A stretch of 35,934 nt of DNA from JBDIBA01 sp039812705 (GCA_039812705.1 JBDIBA010000018.1:1-35934), one strand, 5' to 3'. Shown: positions 13,272-22,307, counted from the stretch's first letter. Numbers and translations: made by a program. Notes: a model not told the origin generated them from the sequence alone.

Positions 13272-15149
13272 TTACTCATGACTAATCACTTGATCTTTTT
13301 CGTTTTCTGCTGACGAAGCCGAGTCGGTAAGCATCCAGCGCAGCAACGCGGTTGCTGCTTCGTCGCGGCTCACCGTAGTGCGCAGCTGTTCGACAGTGAG
13401 TTTCAACCAAGCAATGGTGTTCACAATCTCGACAAAGTTTGCGGGCTGCGAGCGAACTTCGAGTTCCAGTTCACGCATGACTCTGTGCGCTGCGCGATCG
13501 ATCAAGCGCGTGTATTCGTCGGCTGCATCGCCAAGGGTGTCTTGGGTTGCAAGACGACCCAGCAAGTCGCCGGCTTCGGGACCTGCAGAATCAAGCGCGG
13601 CCAAAAACGACGGCGTACTCAACAACGCAGCAAAAGCTTGTTGTGCACACACGTCTTCAAAGAAAACTTCCTCGACACCATCTGGCAAATCTGCCGGTGC
13701 AACTTTCTGCAAGAACTCAACAACGCTCGATGGGTCGTGAACAGCTAATCCAAGCGCCGCCATTTCGACTTCAGGAGGATCGCCCTTCTTTTGCGCGGCA
13801 CCACGAACGTCCACCACGCGCGTCACCGGAGCAGGCAAATCACCAGCAACGCCGAGCCCATTGGCGTCACTGTCATTGGTGATCAAATGGCGCAAATCAT
13901 CAACGTCCACACGAGTGCGATCGGCAACCGTCATCAGATACTGATCACGAACCAGGGAATCTGGCTGTTCGCGGATCATCCCTACAGCCGTCCGCGCAGC
14001 GCGCGCCCTGCCTTCAACGGTTCGCAAATCCGCATTCACAAAGGCTCGATCCAACCTGAATTGCAGGTATGGCTTGGCCTCTGCAACAGCACGCTTCAAG
14101 GCATCTGGATCGCTGCGAAAAAGATCAGCGGGGTCTTTGCCCGCGGGAAGTGCAGCAACTGCAATGTCAATGCCGAACTTTCGTTCCCATTCGTAGACGC
14201 GGCCCGCGGCCTCTTGGCCCGCGCGGTCGGCGTCGTATGCCAGAACAATGCGCTTTGCAAAGTTCAGCATTTGGCGGACGTGACCTTCGGTTAGCGCGGT
14301 TCCACAAGTTGCAACAGCGCGCGGCAGGCCCGCCTGAAAAAACGCGATGACGTCTGTGTAGCCCTCGCAAACAATTAGCTCGCCCGCGTGCATGACATCG
14401 GCCTTGGCCCAGTTCAATGCGTAAAGAGTGCGGCTCTTCTTGTACAGCGTGGTCTCTTGGGAGTTCTTGTACTTCGCCGGATCATCGCTGCCGGGAAGCA
14501 CGCGGCCGCCAAATGCAACAGCATTGCCCGATGAATCGAAAATGGGAAACATCACCCGAGCCCGAAAAGAGTCCTGAATGCGACCGCGCCGGTTGACAAA
14601 ACCAAGGCCGGTCTCGCGCAGGTCTTGACTGGACAAGTTGAGCGACTTGCCAAGGGCGTCCCAGGCATCGGGCGCCCAACCAATCTTGAACTGCTCCACC
14701 AGGTCTTTGTCGTAACCGCGGTCACGCAAGTAAGCCCGCGCAGCACCTGCATCGGGCGCTCGCAGCAGGCGCTGGTGATACCAGTCAACCGCCTGAGCCA
14801 TGGCGGCCCCGAGTGCGGATTTCCGTTGGCGCTCCTTGGTTACAACGGCCGACTCATCGTGGTGGATTTCGATGTTGGCGCGGCGTGCGAGCTGCTCAAC
14901 GGCCTCCACAAAGGTCAAATGGTCCAATTCGCGGATGAACGTAATGACATCGCCCCGCTTTTGACACCCAAAACAGTGGAAGTAACCCTTCTCGCCGTTT
15001 ACCGACATGGAGGCCGTGTTTTCGGCATGAAACGGACAAATAGCCATCCACTGGCGACCCGAGCGCTTCAGCGTGCAACGCTCGCCAATGATCGCTACTA
15101 GATCCGACTGCTGGCGAACCAGTTCAACATCTTCTTGCCGGATCGCCAT
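13272..15149 (-). CDS. dnaG: DNA primase DnaG
   Basis: DnaG synthesises RNA primers for chromosome replication. The 625-residue protein has the N-terminal CHC2 zinc-binding domain with Cys38, His41, Cys59 and Cys62 (CPFH...HCFGC). This is followed by the catalytic core (RVMFPIFD, GRVLPGSDDPAKYKNS) and a TOPRIM fold with the glutamate of VCEGYTDVIAFFQAG and the acidic pair of AYDADRAGQEAAGR. The C-terminal 200 residues form the less conserved helicase-binding region. The ATG at 15149 fits the family N-terminus (MAIRQEDVELVRQ). A divergent phosphatase gene begins 67 bases away. The sigma factor gene follows three bases downstream. Confidence 0.97.
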   Translation of the reverse strand: MAIRQEDVELVRQQSDLVAIIGERCTLKRSGRQWMAICPFHAENTASMSVNGEKGYFHCFGCQKRGDVITFIRELDHLTFVEAVEQLARRANIEIHHDESAVVTKERQRKSALGAAMAQAVDWYHQRLLRAPDAGAARAYLRDRGYDKDLVEQFKIGWAPDAWDALGKSLNLSSQDLRETGLGFVNRRGRIQDSFRARVMFPIFDSSGNAVAFGGRVLPGSDDPAKYKNSQETTLYKKSRTLYALNWAKADVMHAGELIVCEGYTDVIAFFQAGLPRAVATCGTALTEGHVRQMLNFAKRIVLAYDADRAGQEAAGRVYEWERKFGIDIAVAALPAGKDPADLFRSDPDALKRAVAEAKPYLQFRLDRAFVNADLRTVEGRARAARTAVGMIREQPDSLVRDQYLMTVADRTRVDVDDLRHLITNDSDANGLGVAGDLPAPVTRVVDVRGAAQKKGDPPEVEMAALGLAVHDPSSVVEFLQKVAPADLPDGVEEVFFEDVCAQQAFAALLSTPSFLAALDSAGPEAGDLLGRLATQDTLGDAADEYTRLIDRAAHRVMRELELEVRSQPANFVEIVNTIAWLKLTVEQLRTTVSRDEAATALLRWMLTDSASSAENEKDQVISHE

Positions 15150-15216
15150 AGACCCGCAATCTTCCCACGAAATCCCTAGTCTCTCCTTGACAACACTCTG
15201 CCCACGGTGACGGCCA

Positions 15217-16992
15217 ATGACAGCTCAAGACAACTCATCCAGCGAAGCCAACACCAGTCCGGGCAAGAGCCGAGTCGATCGTGGGGCACTAACGATGGCT
15301 CAGTCGTTGGCCAACGAAGTCCCACCGACTCCACAAACCGACATCGACCCAATGGTCAAGGCTGCCGAACAAGCAGTGCGCATGCAGAGAGTCACGGCCC
15401 GCCTATCCGAAGCAACCACCGTGCACGAAGTCGTCACCGCACTACTGAGCGAAGCACAGCCCATCGCATGTTCAACCGGCTCCAGCGTTCACACGGTCAA
15501 CGAACGGCTGCAAAGTCTTGAACTTGTAGAACAACTCGGAATCGAGAACAACGACGACGACAATTTTCCCCTTGACGCTCGCTGCCCAACAACTCGTTGC
15601 GTTGTTCTCGGACGCCCGATCATCGGGCCGGACTCAGAAAAACTGAACCTCGAGTATCCAGAACTTGAAGCGTCGTTCCGCGAAAGCAACATCGAGGCGC
15701 TTGCAGCGTTTCCACTCAAGGTCAGCAACGTCGTCATCGGTGTTTGGACAATGGTTTGGGATACGCCCCAGGACTTTCAAGAAGGTCAAATCGTTATCCT
15801 GCTAACGCTGGCTTCACAGTGCGCGCAAGCAATTGAACGCGCGCAGCTCTATGAACGCGAGCGCATCACGTCGCGCGCATTGCAACGCACGCTGTTGCCC
15901 GAAGAACTGCCTCACGTTCTTGGCATTGCAACAGCACGGCGCTATCAGCCTTGGTCAAAGAACGTGAGCGTCGGCGGTGACTGGTATGACGTGCTGAAGC
16001 TTCCGAGAAACCACGTGTTGTTGGTCATTGGCGACGTTGGTGGTCACAACGTCGTGGCCGCAGCCGTTATGGGCCAGCTCCGAAACGCCATTCGCTCCTA
16101 TGCATGGGAGGGTCACCCGGTCGGCAAGATTCTTGAGTTCACCAACTCTCTTCTGAGCGAGGTTGAGCCTGGCATCTTGACCACTTGCTGCATTGTCGAC
16201 CTCGGCATCGACGACGGAATTGCAACCGTTGCCGTTGCCGGCCACCCGCCACCACTCGTTGTCAACGCAGAGGGCAAAGCAACCTTCATGGAAGTGTTCG
16301 CAAACCCGCCACTAGGCGTTGGCAATGACCAAGTCTTCGGGCAGTCGACTCTGTTCCTCACGGCCGGCGAATCGGTCGCGCTATACACAGACGGTCTGGT
16401 CGAATCGCGCACACTCGACCTTGAAGAAGGCATGACCCGTTTGGAATCTGCCGTTCTTTCTTGTCCCGACACTAATGACGTCGAGCTGCTTTCATCAACG
16501 CTCATGGACGCAGCAACGAAAGATCGCATTGTTGAAGATGACATGGCGCTCCTCACGCTTCGTTACGCACCGATCGGCTCCCAAGCCGCAGCCCAGTTAC
16601 CAAAGCGCATCCGCCGTACGCTGACATCCAGTCCGACAAGTGCCAGCGTTGCGCGTCGTTTTGCGGCGGATGTGGTCGCCGGTTGGGGCGCAACCGACGT
16701 TGTTGACTCCATCGAACTTGGCGTCAGCGAACTTGTAACGAATGCACTGATTCACACGGCATCGGACGTCGAATTGATCCTCACCAATCACACCTCAAAC
16801 ATTGAGGTTGAAGTGGTTGACCGCAGTGACCGCATGCCAGCTCAACGAGCGTCCGAAGACACCAGCGACACAACCGGACGCGGCCTTTTCATTGTTGAAA
16901 CGATCTCATCCGACTGGGGCGTTCGGCCCTATGACTCAGGCAAGTCTGTGTGGTTCAAAGTCGAACGGTGCAACGGCGGCGCACCGACTTAA
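15217..16992 (+). CDS. GAF-SpoIIE phosphatase-HATPase fusion (RsbU/RsbW-like)
   Basis: This 591-residue cytoplasmic signalling protein has three modules. A GAF sensor domain (about 60-215) contains Cys123 and Cys128 in RCPTTRC. A PP2C-type SpoIIE phosphatase follows (about 235-450), with metal-binding SVGGDWYDVL (251-260), GDVGGH (272-277), LYTDGL (389-394) and DDMALLTLR (441-449). An anti-sigma-type histidine kinase ATPase domain closes the protein (about 465-585), with the N-box ELGVSELVTNALIHT (Glu505, Asn509) and the G-box GRGLFIVE (554-561). In the general-stress cascades of Bacillus and actinobacteria, such phosphatases dephosphorylate anti-anti-sigma factors and HATPase domains phosphorylate them or bind sigma, so this protein carries opposing activities in one chain. 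It is transcribed away from dnaG and the sigma factor. The ATG at 15217 has only a weak ribosome binding site. No separate anti-anti-sigma gene is nearby. Confidence 0.9.
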   Translation: MTAQDNSSSEANTSPGKSRVDRGALTMAQSLANEVPPTPQTDIDPMVKAAEQAVRMQRVTARLSEATTVHEVVTALLSEAQPIACSTGSSVHTVNERLQSLELVEQLGIENNDDDNFPLDARCPTTRCVVLGRPIIGPDSEKLNLEYPELEASFRESNIEALAAFPLKVSNVVIGVWTMVWDTPQDFQEGQIVILLTLASQCAQAIERAQLYERERITSRALQRTLLPEELPHVLGIATARRYQPWSKNVSVGGDWYDVLKLPRNHVLLVIGDVGGHNVVAAAVMGQLRNAIRSYAWEGHPVGKILEFTNSLLSEVEPGILTTCCIVDLGIDDGIATVAVAGHPPPLVVNAEGKATFMEVFANPPLGVGNDQVFGQSTLFLTAGESVALYTDGLVESRTLDLEEGMTRLESAVLSCPDTNDVELLSSTLMDAATKDRIVEDDMALLTLRYAPIGSQAAAQLPKRIRRTLTSSPTSASVARRFAADVVAGWGATDVVDSIELGVSELVTNALIHTASDVELILTNHTSNIEVEVVDRSDRMPAQRASEDTSDTTGRGLFIVETISSDWGVRPYDSGKSVWFKVERCNGGAPT

Positions 16993-17008
16993 ACGTTCGT
17001 CGGTGCGC
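16979..17008. terminator. Perfect 10-bp stem over the phosphatase stop codon
   Basis: GCGCACCGAC (16979-16988) pairs exactly with GTCGGTGCGC (16999-17008) around a ten-base loop that contains the phosphatase stop codon TAA. It lies between converging genes (phosphatase and glyS). There is no U-run, so termination would be weak or need Rho; mRNA 3'-end protection is the alternative. Confidence 0.55.
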
Positions 17009-17034
17009 GCAACCATTGCTTGTCGACCACTTAA

Positions 17035-18345
17035 TCAGTCGAGTCGTTCGGAAAGATAGCTTTCCAACTCGTCAATCTTGATGCGTTCTTGAGCCATCGT
17101 GTCGCGCTCGCGCACGGTTACGGCGTTGTCTTCAAGAGACTCGAAGTCAACAGTGACGGCGTACGGCGTACCAATTTCGTCTTGTCGGCGATAGCGCCGA
17201 CCAATTGCCTGGGTCTCGTCGTAATCACACATCCATCGCTTGGCAAGGTTCGCAAAGACGTCTTGTGCAAGCGGCGTCAGTGTTTCCTTCTTGCTCAACG
17301 GAAGAACCGCAACCTTGTAAGGCGCAATGCGCGGGTGCAAGCGCAACACCGTGCGGCTTTCGCCGTTCACTTCGTCCACATCAAACGCGGCCAACAAGAA
17401 CGCCATGGCAGTACGCGTGGCACCAGCCGCGGGTTCAATCACGTAAGGCACATAACGCTCGTTTGTGGACGGGTCGAAATAGTCCAGCTTCTCGCCCGAG
17501 AACTCTTGGTGACGCATGAGGTCGAAGTCCGTGCGTTGAGCAATGCCTTCCAGCTCCCCCCAACCCCACGGAAAGTCAAACTCAATGTCTGAGGTGCCTG
17601 CCGAGTAGTGGCTCAACTCGTCGGGATCGTGCGGACGCAGACGCAGTTTCTCCGCGGGAATGCCGTGGTTGACGTACCAAGCCATGCGTTGTTCGCACCA
17701 GTACTCGTACCATTTTGGACCCTCAGCCGGCGGCACGAAGTATTCCATTTCCATCTGTTCGAATTCACGGGTGCGGAACACAAAGTTTCCGGTCGTAATT
17801 TCATTGCGGAACGACTTACCAATTTGCGCGATACCGAACGGCGGCTTCTTTCGCGAAGTCTCCAAGACGTTCTTGAAGTTGACGAAAATGCCTTGGGCGG
17901 TTTCGGGACGCAAGTAAACCGTGTTGGCATCGGACTCAATCGGGCCTGCGTTTGTCTTGAACATCAGGTTGAAGTTGCGCGCCTCGGTAAAGGAATCCTT
18001 GGTGCCACAACTTGGACACGCAGACGGATCATCAAGATGATCTTCGCGAAAACGAGAGTGACACTTGCGGCACTCCACCAACGGGTCGGTGAAGTTCTCC
18101 AAGTGACCGCTTGCCTCGAACACACGCGGGTTGGTCAACACGGCGGCGTCGACACCAACAACGTCGTGGCGCAGCTGAACCATCTCGCGCCACCACGCAT
18201 CTTTAACATTGCGCAGCAGCAGCACACCGAGGGGGCCGTAGTCGTAGTTGGACTTCATTCCCCCGTAAATCTCATCGGAAGGAAAGACGAAGCCGCGACG
18301 CTTCGTCAAGTTGACGAGATCTTCCATCAGGTTTGGTTGTGCCAT
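17035..18345 (-). CDS. glyS: Glycine--tRNA ligase (alpha2 type)
   Basis: This class II aminoacyl-tRNA synthetase charges tRNA-Gly and is of the homodimeric single-chain type usual in actinobacteria. The 436-residue protein starts MAQPNLMEDLVNLTKRRGFVFPSDEIYGG. It has motif 1 around the LRHDVVGVDAAVLTNPRVFEASGH region and a zinc-binding insertion with CRKC and CPSC. Motif 2 carries FRNEI and EFEQMEMEYF, and motif 3 is GATRTAMAFLLAAFD. A C-terminal anticodon-binding domain follows (about 340-430: RLHPRIAPYKVAVLPL). The ATG at 18345 fits the family start. It lies 39 bases after recO in the same direction, at the end of the long minus-strand cluster. Confidence 0.97.
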   Translation of the reverse strand: MAQPNLMEDLVNLTKRRGFVFPSDEIYGGMKSNYDYGPLGVLLLRNVKDAWWREMVQLRHDVVGVDAAVLTNPRVFEASGHLENFTDPLVECRKCHSRFREDHLDDPSACPSCGTKDSFTEARNFNLMFKTNAGPIESDANTVYLRPETAQGIFVNFKNVLETSRKKPPFGIAQIGKSFRNEITTGNFVFRTREFEQMEMEYFVPPAEGPKWYEYWCEQRMAWYVNHGIPAEKLRLRPHDPDELSHYSAGTSDIEFDFPWGWGELEGIAQRTDFDLMRHQEFSGEKLDYFDPSTNERYVPYVIEPAAGATRTAMAFLLAAFDVDEVNGESRTVLRLHPRIAPYKVAVLPLSKKETLTPLAQDVFANLAKRWMCDYDETQAIGRRYRRQDEIGTPYAVTVDFESLEDNAVTVRERDTMAQERIKIDELESYLSERLD

Positions 18346-18384
18346 TTGAGCAGTCTAGGAAACCTTGACGAGCCTCATGGCGCC

Positions 18385-19098
18385 CTAACTGTGGTCAAGC
18401 AACCGCCGAGACCGGATTCTGCGCTCCAAATGGGCTTCGAGAGCCTCGTCGGCCACGTGGATGAGCTCAAAGGTCGCCGGCGTCGCGTCTTCTTTCAGAA
18501 CCGAAACCATGTCGCCCCCAAGAACCCGTTGCATCAGTGCCACGGCCGCCGGGGACACTGCCATGCCGCGCCGACAGTTCCGGCAAAGCAGACCACCTTC
18601 GACGGTATCGAAAGCAACCAGTGGCTCTGCGCTGTTGCACGAAACACAGGCCTCAACAACTGGACGCACACCTTCAAACGACAACAACTTGAAATAGAAA
18701 GACGCAACAATTGCAGGCGAGTCATTTTCGTTAAGCGACTTCAGCGCACCAACAAGCATTTGATAAAGCCGCGGATTCGACTCGCCGGGTTGAGAAATGT
18801 TGTCAATCGCCTCGAGCATCGAGATGGCTCGACCCAGACGGTCAAAGTCTTCACGAATCGTCCTGAAACCATCGACACTTTCAACCTGTGTGATGGTGTC
18901 CAACTCGCGACCCTCGTAACACTGCAAGGCAACATGGCTCACAGGCTCGAGACGCCCGCCAAAACGGCTCTTTGTCTTGCGAACACCTTTTGCAACGGCG
19001 CGGATCTTGCCGCGTTCGGCAGAACAAATGGTGACGATTCGATCCGCCTCGCCAAGCTTGATGGTGCGCAGCACAACACCCGTTGCGCGATAAAGCAT
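18385..19098 (-). CDS. recO: DNA repair protein RecO
   Basis: RecO helps load RecA on SSB-coated single-stranded DNA in the RecFOR recombination-repair pathway. The 237-residue length is normal. The N-terminal OB fold (about 1-80) starts MLYRATGVVLRTIKLGEADRIV, followed by a helical domain with a zinc-binding site formed by Cys151, Cys154, Cys172 and Cys175 (CVSC...CRNC). The start ATG overlaps the uppS stop codon by one base (TGATG), so translation is coupled. The order era-uppS-recO in one operon is common in actinobacteria. Confidence 0.95.
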   Translation of the reverse strand: MLYRATGVVLRTIKLGEADRIVTICSAERGKIRAVAKGVRKTKSRFGGRLEPVSHVALQCYEGRELDTITQVESVDGFRTIREDFDRLGRAISMLEAIDNISQPGESNPRLYQMLVGALKSLNENDSPAIVASFYFKLLSFEGVRPVVEACVSCNSAEPLVAFDTVEGGLLCRNCRRGMAVSPAAVALMQRVLGGDMVSVLKEDATPATFELIHVADEALEAHLERRIRSRRLLDHS

Positions 19099-19829
19099 CA
19101 GCCGTCTGTTTCGAGTCCACCGAAGCGACGGCTGCGGGCCTTGTAGTCATCAATGGCCGCGCGGAAACGGTCGCCATCAAAGTCTGGCCACAACGTGTCG
19201 GTGAAATACAGCTCTGCGTACGCCAGTTGCCACAACAAGAAGTTGGAAATGCGGTGCTCGTTCGAAGTGCGAATCAAAAGATCAACATCGGGCATGTCTT
19301 CGACATACAGATGGTCGGAGATGGTGTCTTCGTCAATGTTTTCCGGGCCGACTCCGGCAAGCATCAACTTGCGCACGGCATCGACAATCTCGGCCCGCGC
19401 GCCATAGTTGAACGCAACCGTCAAGGTAAGGCGCGTGTTGTTGGCAGTCAGATCCATTGCCGACTCGATGCTTTTCGACAACGACTCTGGAACAGGGAAC
19501 CCGAATCGCCCCGCGAAGATCAACCGGACACCCTTTTCGTCAAGAGCTTTGGCCTGACGCGAGATGACGTCCTCGTTGAACTTCATCAAGAACTCGACTT
19601 CGCTTTCTGGTCGCGACCAGTTCTCAGTCGAAAAGGCATAAACCGTCAGCCACTCCACACCCAACCGGGCGGCCTCTTCAACGACCGAAAACAAAGATTT
19701 CTCGCCGGCTTCGTGCCCGGCGGTGCGAGGCAACCCGCGACCTTTGGCCCAGCGGCCATTGCCGTCCATGATGCAGGCCACATGACGTGGAACCGTGGGA
19801 TCAAACAATTGCCCGGAGGAAGCAGTCAT
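19098..19829 (-). CDS. uppS: Isoprenyl transferase (undecaprenyl diphosphate synthase)
   Basis: UppS is a cis-prenyltransferase that condenses isopentenyl diphosphate units onto an allylic primer to make the long-chain polyprenyl diphosphate carrier for cell-wall synthesis. The 243-residue protein has the catalytic Asp22 in HVACIMDGNGRWAKGRG, the structural TAGHEAG segment, YAFSTENWSRP (about 64-74) and the C-terminal DLLIRTSNEHRISNFLLWQ-AYAELYFTDTLWPDF region, which binds the second substrate. Actinobacteria can have two such enzymes of different chain length; length cannot be judged here. It starts at ATG 19829, eleven bases after era, and overlaps recO by one base. Confidence 0.96.
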   Translation of the reverse strand: MTASSGQLFDPTVPRHVACIMDGNGRWAKGRGLPRTAGHEAGEKSLFSVVEEAARLGVEWLTVYAFSTENWSRPESEVEFLMKFNEDVISRQAKALDEKGVRLIFAGRFGFPVPESLSKSIESAMDLTANNTRLTLTVAFNYGARAEIVDAVRKLMLAGVGPENIDEDTISDHLYVEDMPDVDLLIRTSNEHRISNFLLWQLAYAELYFTDTLWPDFDGDRFRAAIDDYKARSRRFGGLETDG

Positions 19830-19840
19830 CGAACTTGACG

Positions 19841-20686
19841 TTACTCAGTCACGAAGCCCAAACGGTCGAGGGAATCGCTGCGCTGCTGCCAGTTCTTGTC
19901 CACCTTCACAAAAAGGTCGAGAAAGACCTCGGGCGGCAGCTGCTCACGAACCTTGATGCCGACCTCTTTCAACACCGAGCCACCCTTGCCAACCACAATG
20001 CCCTTTTGAGAGTCGCGCTCGACGAGGATCTCGACCCGGATGCGTGGCCACTCCCATTCGGTCACACGCGTAGCCACAGAGTGAGGGACTTCCTTGCTGG
20101 TAACCGCGAGCAACTGTTCGCGGACCAACTCGGCCACCCAACGGTGTTCGTCTTGGTCTGTCACTTCCTCTTCGGGGTACAGCATGGGACCTTCGGGCAA
20201 TCGCTCGATAATCGCCTCGACCAGTTCATCGACGCCTTCACCTGTCCGCGCGGACACGGGAAAGTAGTCACGAAACTCCAACTCCCCTGCCATCTTTAAC
20301 TGTTCGAGCATTTGGTCGCGACGAGCGCGGTCGCTCTTGTTTACGACAACAAACGTGTCCTTTGGAAGGCGGCTGGCAATCAACGTGTCACCTGCGCCAA
20401 GAGGCGCCGTGGCGTCCAAGACAAACAGGGAAAAGTCGACACCATCGGTTGCGCTGTACGCGCTGGCGTTTGACCGCTCGCCCAGTAGTGTCCGGGGCTT
20501 GATGACCCCCGGTGTGTCGACAAAGACGACTTGGGCATCGTCAGTGGTCAAAATGCCTCGCACCTGACGTCGAGTTGTCTGCACCTTGTTCGAGACAATC
20601 GAAACCTTTTCGCCGACCATTGCATTGACAAGCGTCGACTTGCCGACATTTGGTCTGCCCACAATGGCCACAACACCGCTACGCAT
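19841..20686 (-). CDS. era: GTPase Era
   Basis: Era is a GTPase that binds the 3' end of 16S rRNA and assists maturation of the small ribosomal subunit. The GTPase domain (about 1-170) shows the P-loop GRPNVGKST, the TTRRQVRGI switch region, DTPGV (G3) and NKSD (G4). The C-terminal KH domain (about 200-281) contains VEILVERDSQKGIVVGKGG, the RNA-binding loop. The frame also allows a TTG start at 20704, overlapping the ybeY end, but ATG 20686 gives the usual N-terminus and has GAGG twelve bases upstream. It sits between ybeY and uppS. Era and YbeY act together in 16S rRNA 3'-end maturation, which fits the arrangement. Confidence 0.96.
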   Translation of the reverse strand: MRSGVVAIVGRPNVGKSTLVNAMVGEKVSIVSNKVQTTRRQVRGILTTDDAQVVFVDTPGVIKPRTLLGERSNASAYSATDGVDFSLFVLDATAPLGAGDTLIASRLPKDTFVVVNKSDRARRDQMLEQLKMAGELEFRDYFPVSARTGEGVDELVEAIIERLPEGPMLYPEEEVTDQDEHRWVAELVREQLLAVTSKEVPHSVATRVTEWEWPRIRVEILVERDSQKGIVVGKGGSVLKEVGIKVREQLPPEVFLDLFVKVDKNWQQRSDSLDRLGFVTE

Positions 20687-20700
20687 TCTGTTGACCGACC

Positions 20701-21306
20701 TCAATCATCTTCGTCGTCATCGTCGTCGAAGTCCACGCCATCAACATCGACAATCGGAGAATGACTTTCGCGCCGTGGAACATTCCACGCCTCTGGACGA
20801 ATGGTTCCGTAGTGACGACCAAGCAGTTCGCGCTCTCGCGCTTCCATTTCCTCGGCTTCGTCGTCTTCTTCATGGTCCATGCCCAACAAGTGCAACAAAC
20901 CGTGCACCAACAACAGCGCAATCTCGTCTTGGAAGTTTCCCGCGTGATCGCCGGCGCGTTCGTCAGCAACTGCCGGACACAAGATGACGTCGCCCAACAT
21001 TGCCGGTTCGCGCTCATCTTCTTCGTCGTTCTTTGTGGGTCCACGTCCGCCGGTGTCAGGCACACGCCCAACATCTGGAAATGCCTCATCAATTGGAAAC
21101 GAAAGCACATCGGTTGGACCCTGCTTGCCCATGAATCGTTCATTGAGCCCGGCAATAGTTGGTTTGTCGACGAACAACACGTTGACTTCAAAGCCCGATT
21201 CCACGCCCTGATCTGTCAACACCTTGTTTGCAAGGCTCAGCCAGAATGCAGCGTCGATTTCCTTGTCGTCTTGTTCGTCGCCAACGAACACCGCGAGTTG
21301 GTTCAC
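20701..21306 (-). CDS. ybeY: Endoribonuclease YbeY with acidic extensions
   Basis: YbeY is a zinc-dependent endoribonuclease acting in 16S rRNA 3'-end maturation and ribosome quality control. The metal site is the HGLLHLLGMDH motif at 135-145, and PTDVLSFP (64-71) is the other family signature. At 201 residues it is longer than the usual 150-160. Part of the excess is an acidic insert (about 83-102, TKNDEEDERE) and part is a tail of nearly pure aspartate (DFDDDDDEDD, 192-201). The start is GTG at 21306, overlapping the phoH stop codon by four bases. The last bases precede the era start. Confidence 0.95.
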   Translation of the reverse strand: MNQLAVFVGDEQDDKEIDAAFWLSLANKVLTDQGVESGFEVNVLFVDKPTIAGLNERFMGKQGPTDVLSFPIDEAFPDVGRVPDTGGRGPTKNDEEDEREPAMLGDVILCPAVADERAGDHAGNFQDEIALLLVHGLLHLLGMDHEEDDEAEEMEARERELLGRHYGTIRPEAWNVPRRESHSPIVDVDGVDFDDDDDEDD

Positions 21307-22307
21307 GATTCGTTGCTCCGCTGACGTGTGCTGCGCGGGCTCGATGCGCCCTTGATTCCCTTGGCCTCTGCACGTTCGTATGCAGAAACAATTTCTTGAA
21401 CAATGCGGTGACGCACAACGTCTCTGCTGTCCAAGTGAACAAATGCCAATTCAGGCACGTCCTTCAGAACCTTTTCAATATTGGTCAAGCCTGACTTACC
21501 AACCGTTAGGTCGATCTGAGTGACGTCACCTGTGACAACAGCCTTGGAACCAAAGCCAATACGAGTCAAGAACATTTTCATTTGTTCGGGCGTTGTGTTC
21601 TGCGCCTCGTCCAAAATGATGAAACTGTTATTGAGCGTGCGACCACGCATAAATGCAAGCGGCGCAACCTCAATCGCTCCGCGAGCCATCAACTTGAGGC
21701 CAGCATCTGTACCCAACATGTCGTACAAGGCGTCATAGAGAGGTCGGAGGTAAGGGTCGACCTTTGCCATCAAGTCGCCCGGCAAGAAACCAAGGCGCTC
21801 ACCGGCTTCAACGGCCGGACGCGTAAGGATGATGCGCTCAACCTTTTTGTTGTTAAGCGCCTCCACAGCAAGCGCAACGGCCAAGTACGACTTTCCCGTA
21901 CCGGCAGGTCCGATTCCGAACGTCACAATGTTGTTTGAAATGGCGTCGGTGTAACGCTTTTGACCGGCAGTCTTGGGGCGCACGGTCTTACCGCGACTCG
22001 CGTGAAACACCTCTGCAGTCAGCACCTCGCTTGGACGCTCGTCTGCCCGAAGCATCTCGACGGTTCGGCGAATCACACCGGCATCGACGCTTTGACCTTG
22101 TTCGACAAGCACCAAAAGCTCGCCGAACAACCGCCCGACCAAGTCGGACTCGTCGCCTTCAATCATGATTTCGTTGCCGCGTACCAAAATGCGCGTCGTC
22201 GCAAACAGCGACTCGATGACTTTCAACTGTTGGTCGCGTTCACCCAACAAGCCAATCATCAAGTGGTTGCCGGGAACTGAAATCTTTACGTTTTGGGGTT
22301 CACTCAT
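21303..22307 (-). CDS. phoH: PhoH-family ATPase
   Basis: This cytoplasmic P-loop ATPase of the PhoH/PhoL family is typically encoded beside ybeY and linked to RNA metabolism. Counting from ATG 22319, Walker A is GPAGTGKS at 137-144, Walker B is FIILDEAQN (about 233-241), and an N-terminal KH-like region spans about 10-65. The C-terminus ends in a basic, serine-rich tail. I place the start at ATG 22307, which overlaps the HIT stop codon in an ATGA arrangement. The ATG four codons upstream at 22319, inside the HIT gene, is an alternative. The stop overlaps ybeY by four bases. Confidence 0.94.
   Translation of the reverse strand: MSEPQNVKISVPGNHLMIGLLGERDQQLKVIESLFATTRILVRGNEIMIEGDESDLVGRLFGELLVLVEQGQSVDAGVIRRTVEMLRADERPSEVLTAEVFHASRGKTVRPKTAGQKRYTDAISNNIVTFGIGPAGTGKSYLAVALAVEALNNKKVERIILTRPAVEAGERLGFLPGDLMAKVDPYLRPLYDALYDMLGTDAGLKLMARGAIEVAPLAFMRGRTLNNSFIILDEAQNTTPEQMKMFLTRIGFGSKAVVTGDVTQIDLTVGKSGLTNIEKVLKDVPELAFVHLDSRDVVRHRIVQEIVSAYERAEAKGIKGASSPRSTRQRSNES

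Noticed and set aside
17608..19146. A 512-codon open frame on the plus strand
   Set aside because: It lies antisense to glyS and recO, both with clear family motifs. Its translation is rich in His/Arg/Gln without any domain, as expected for a shadow frame.
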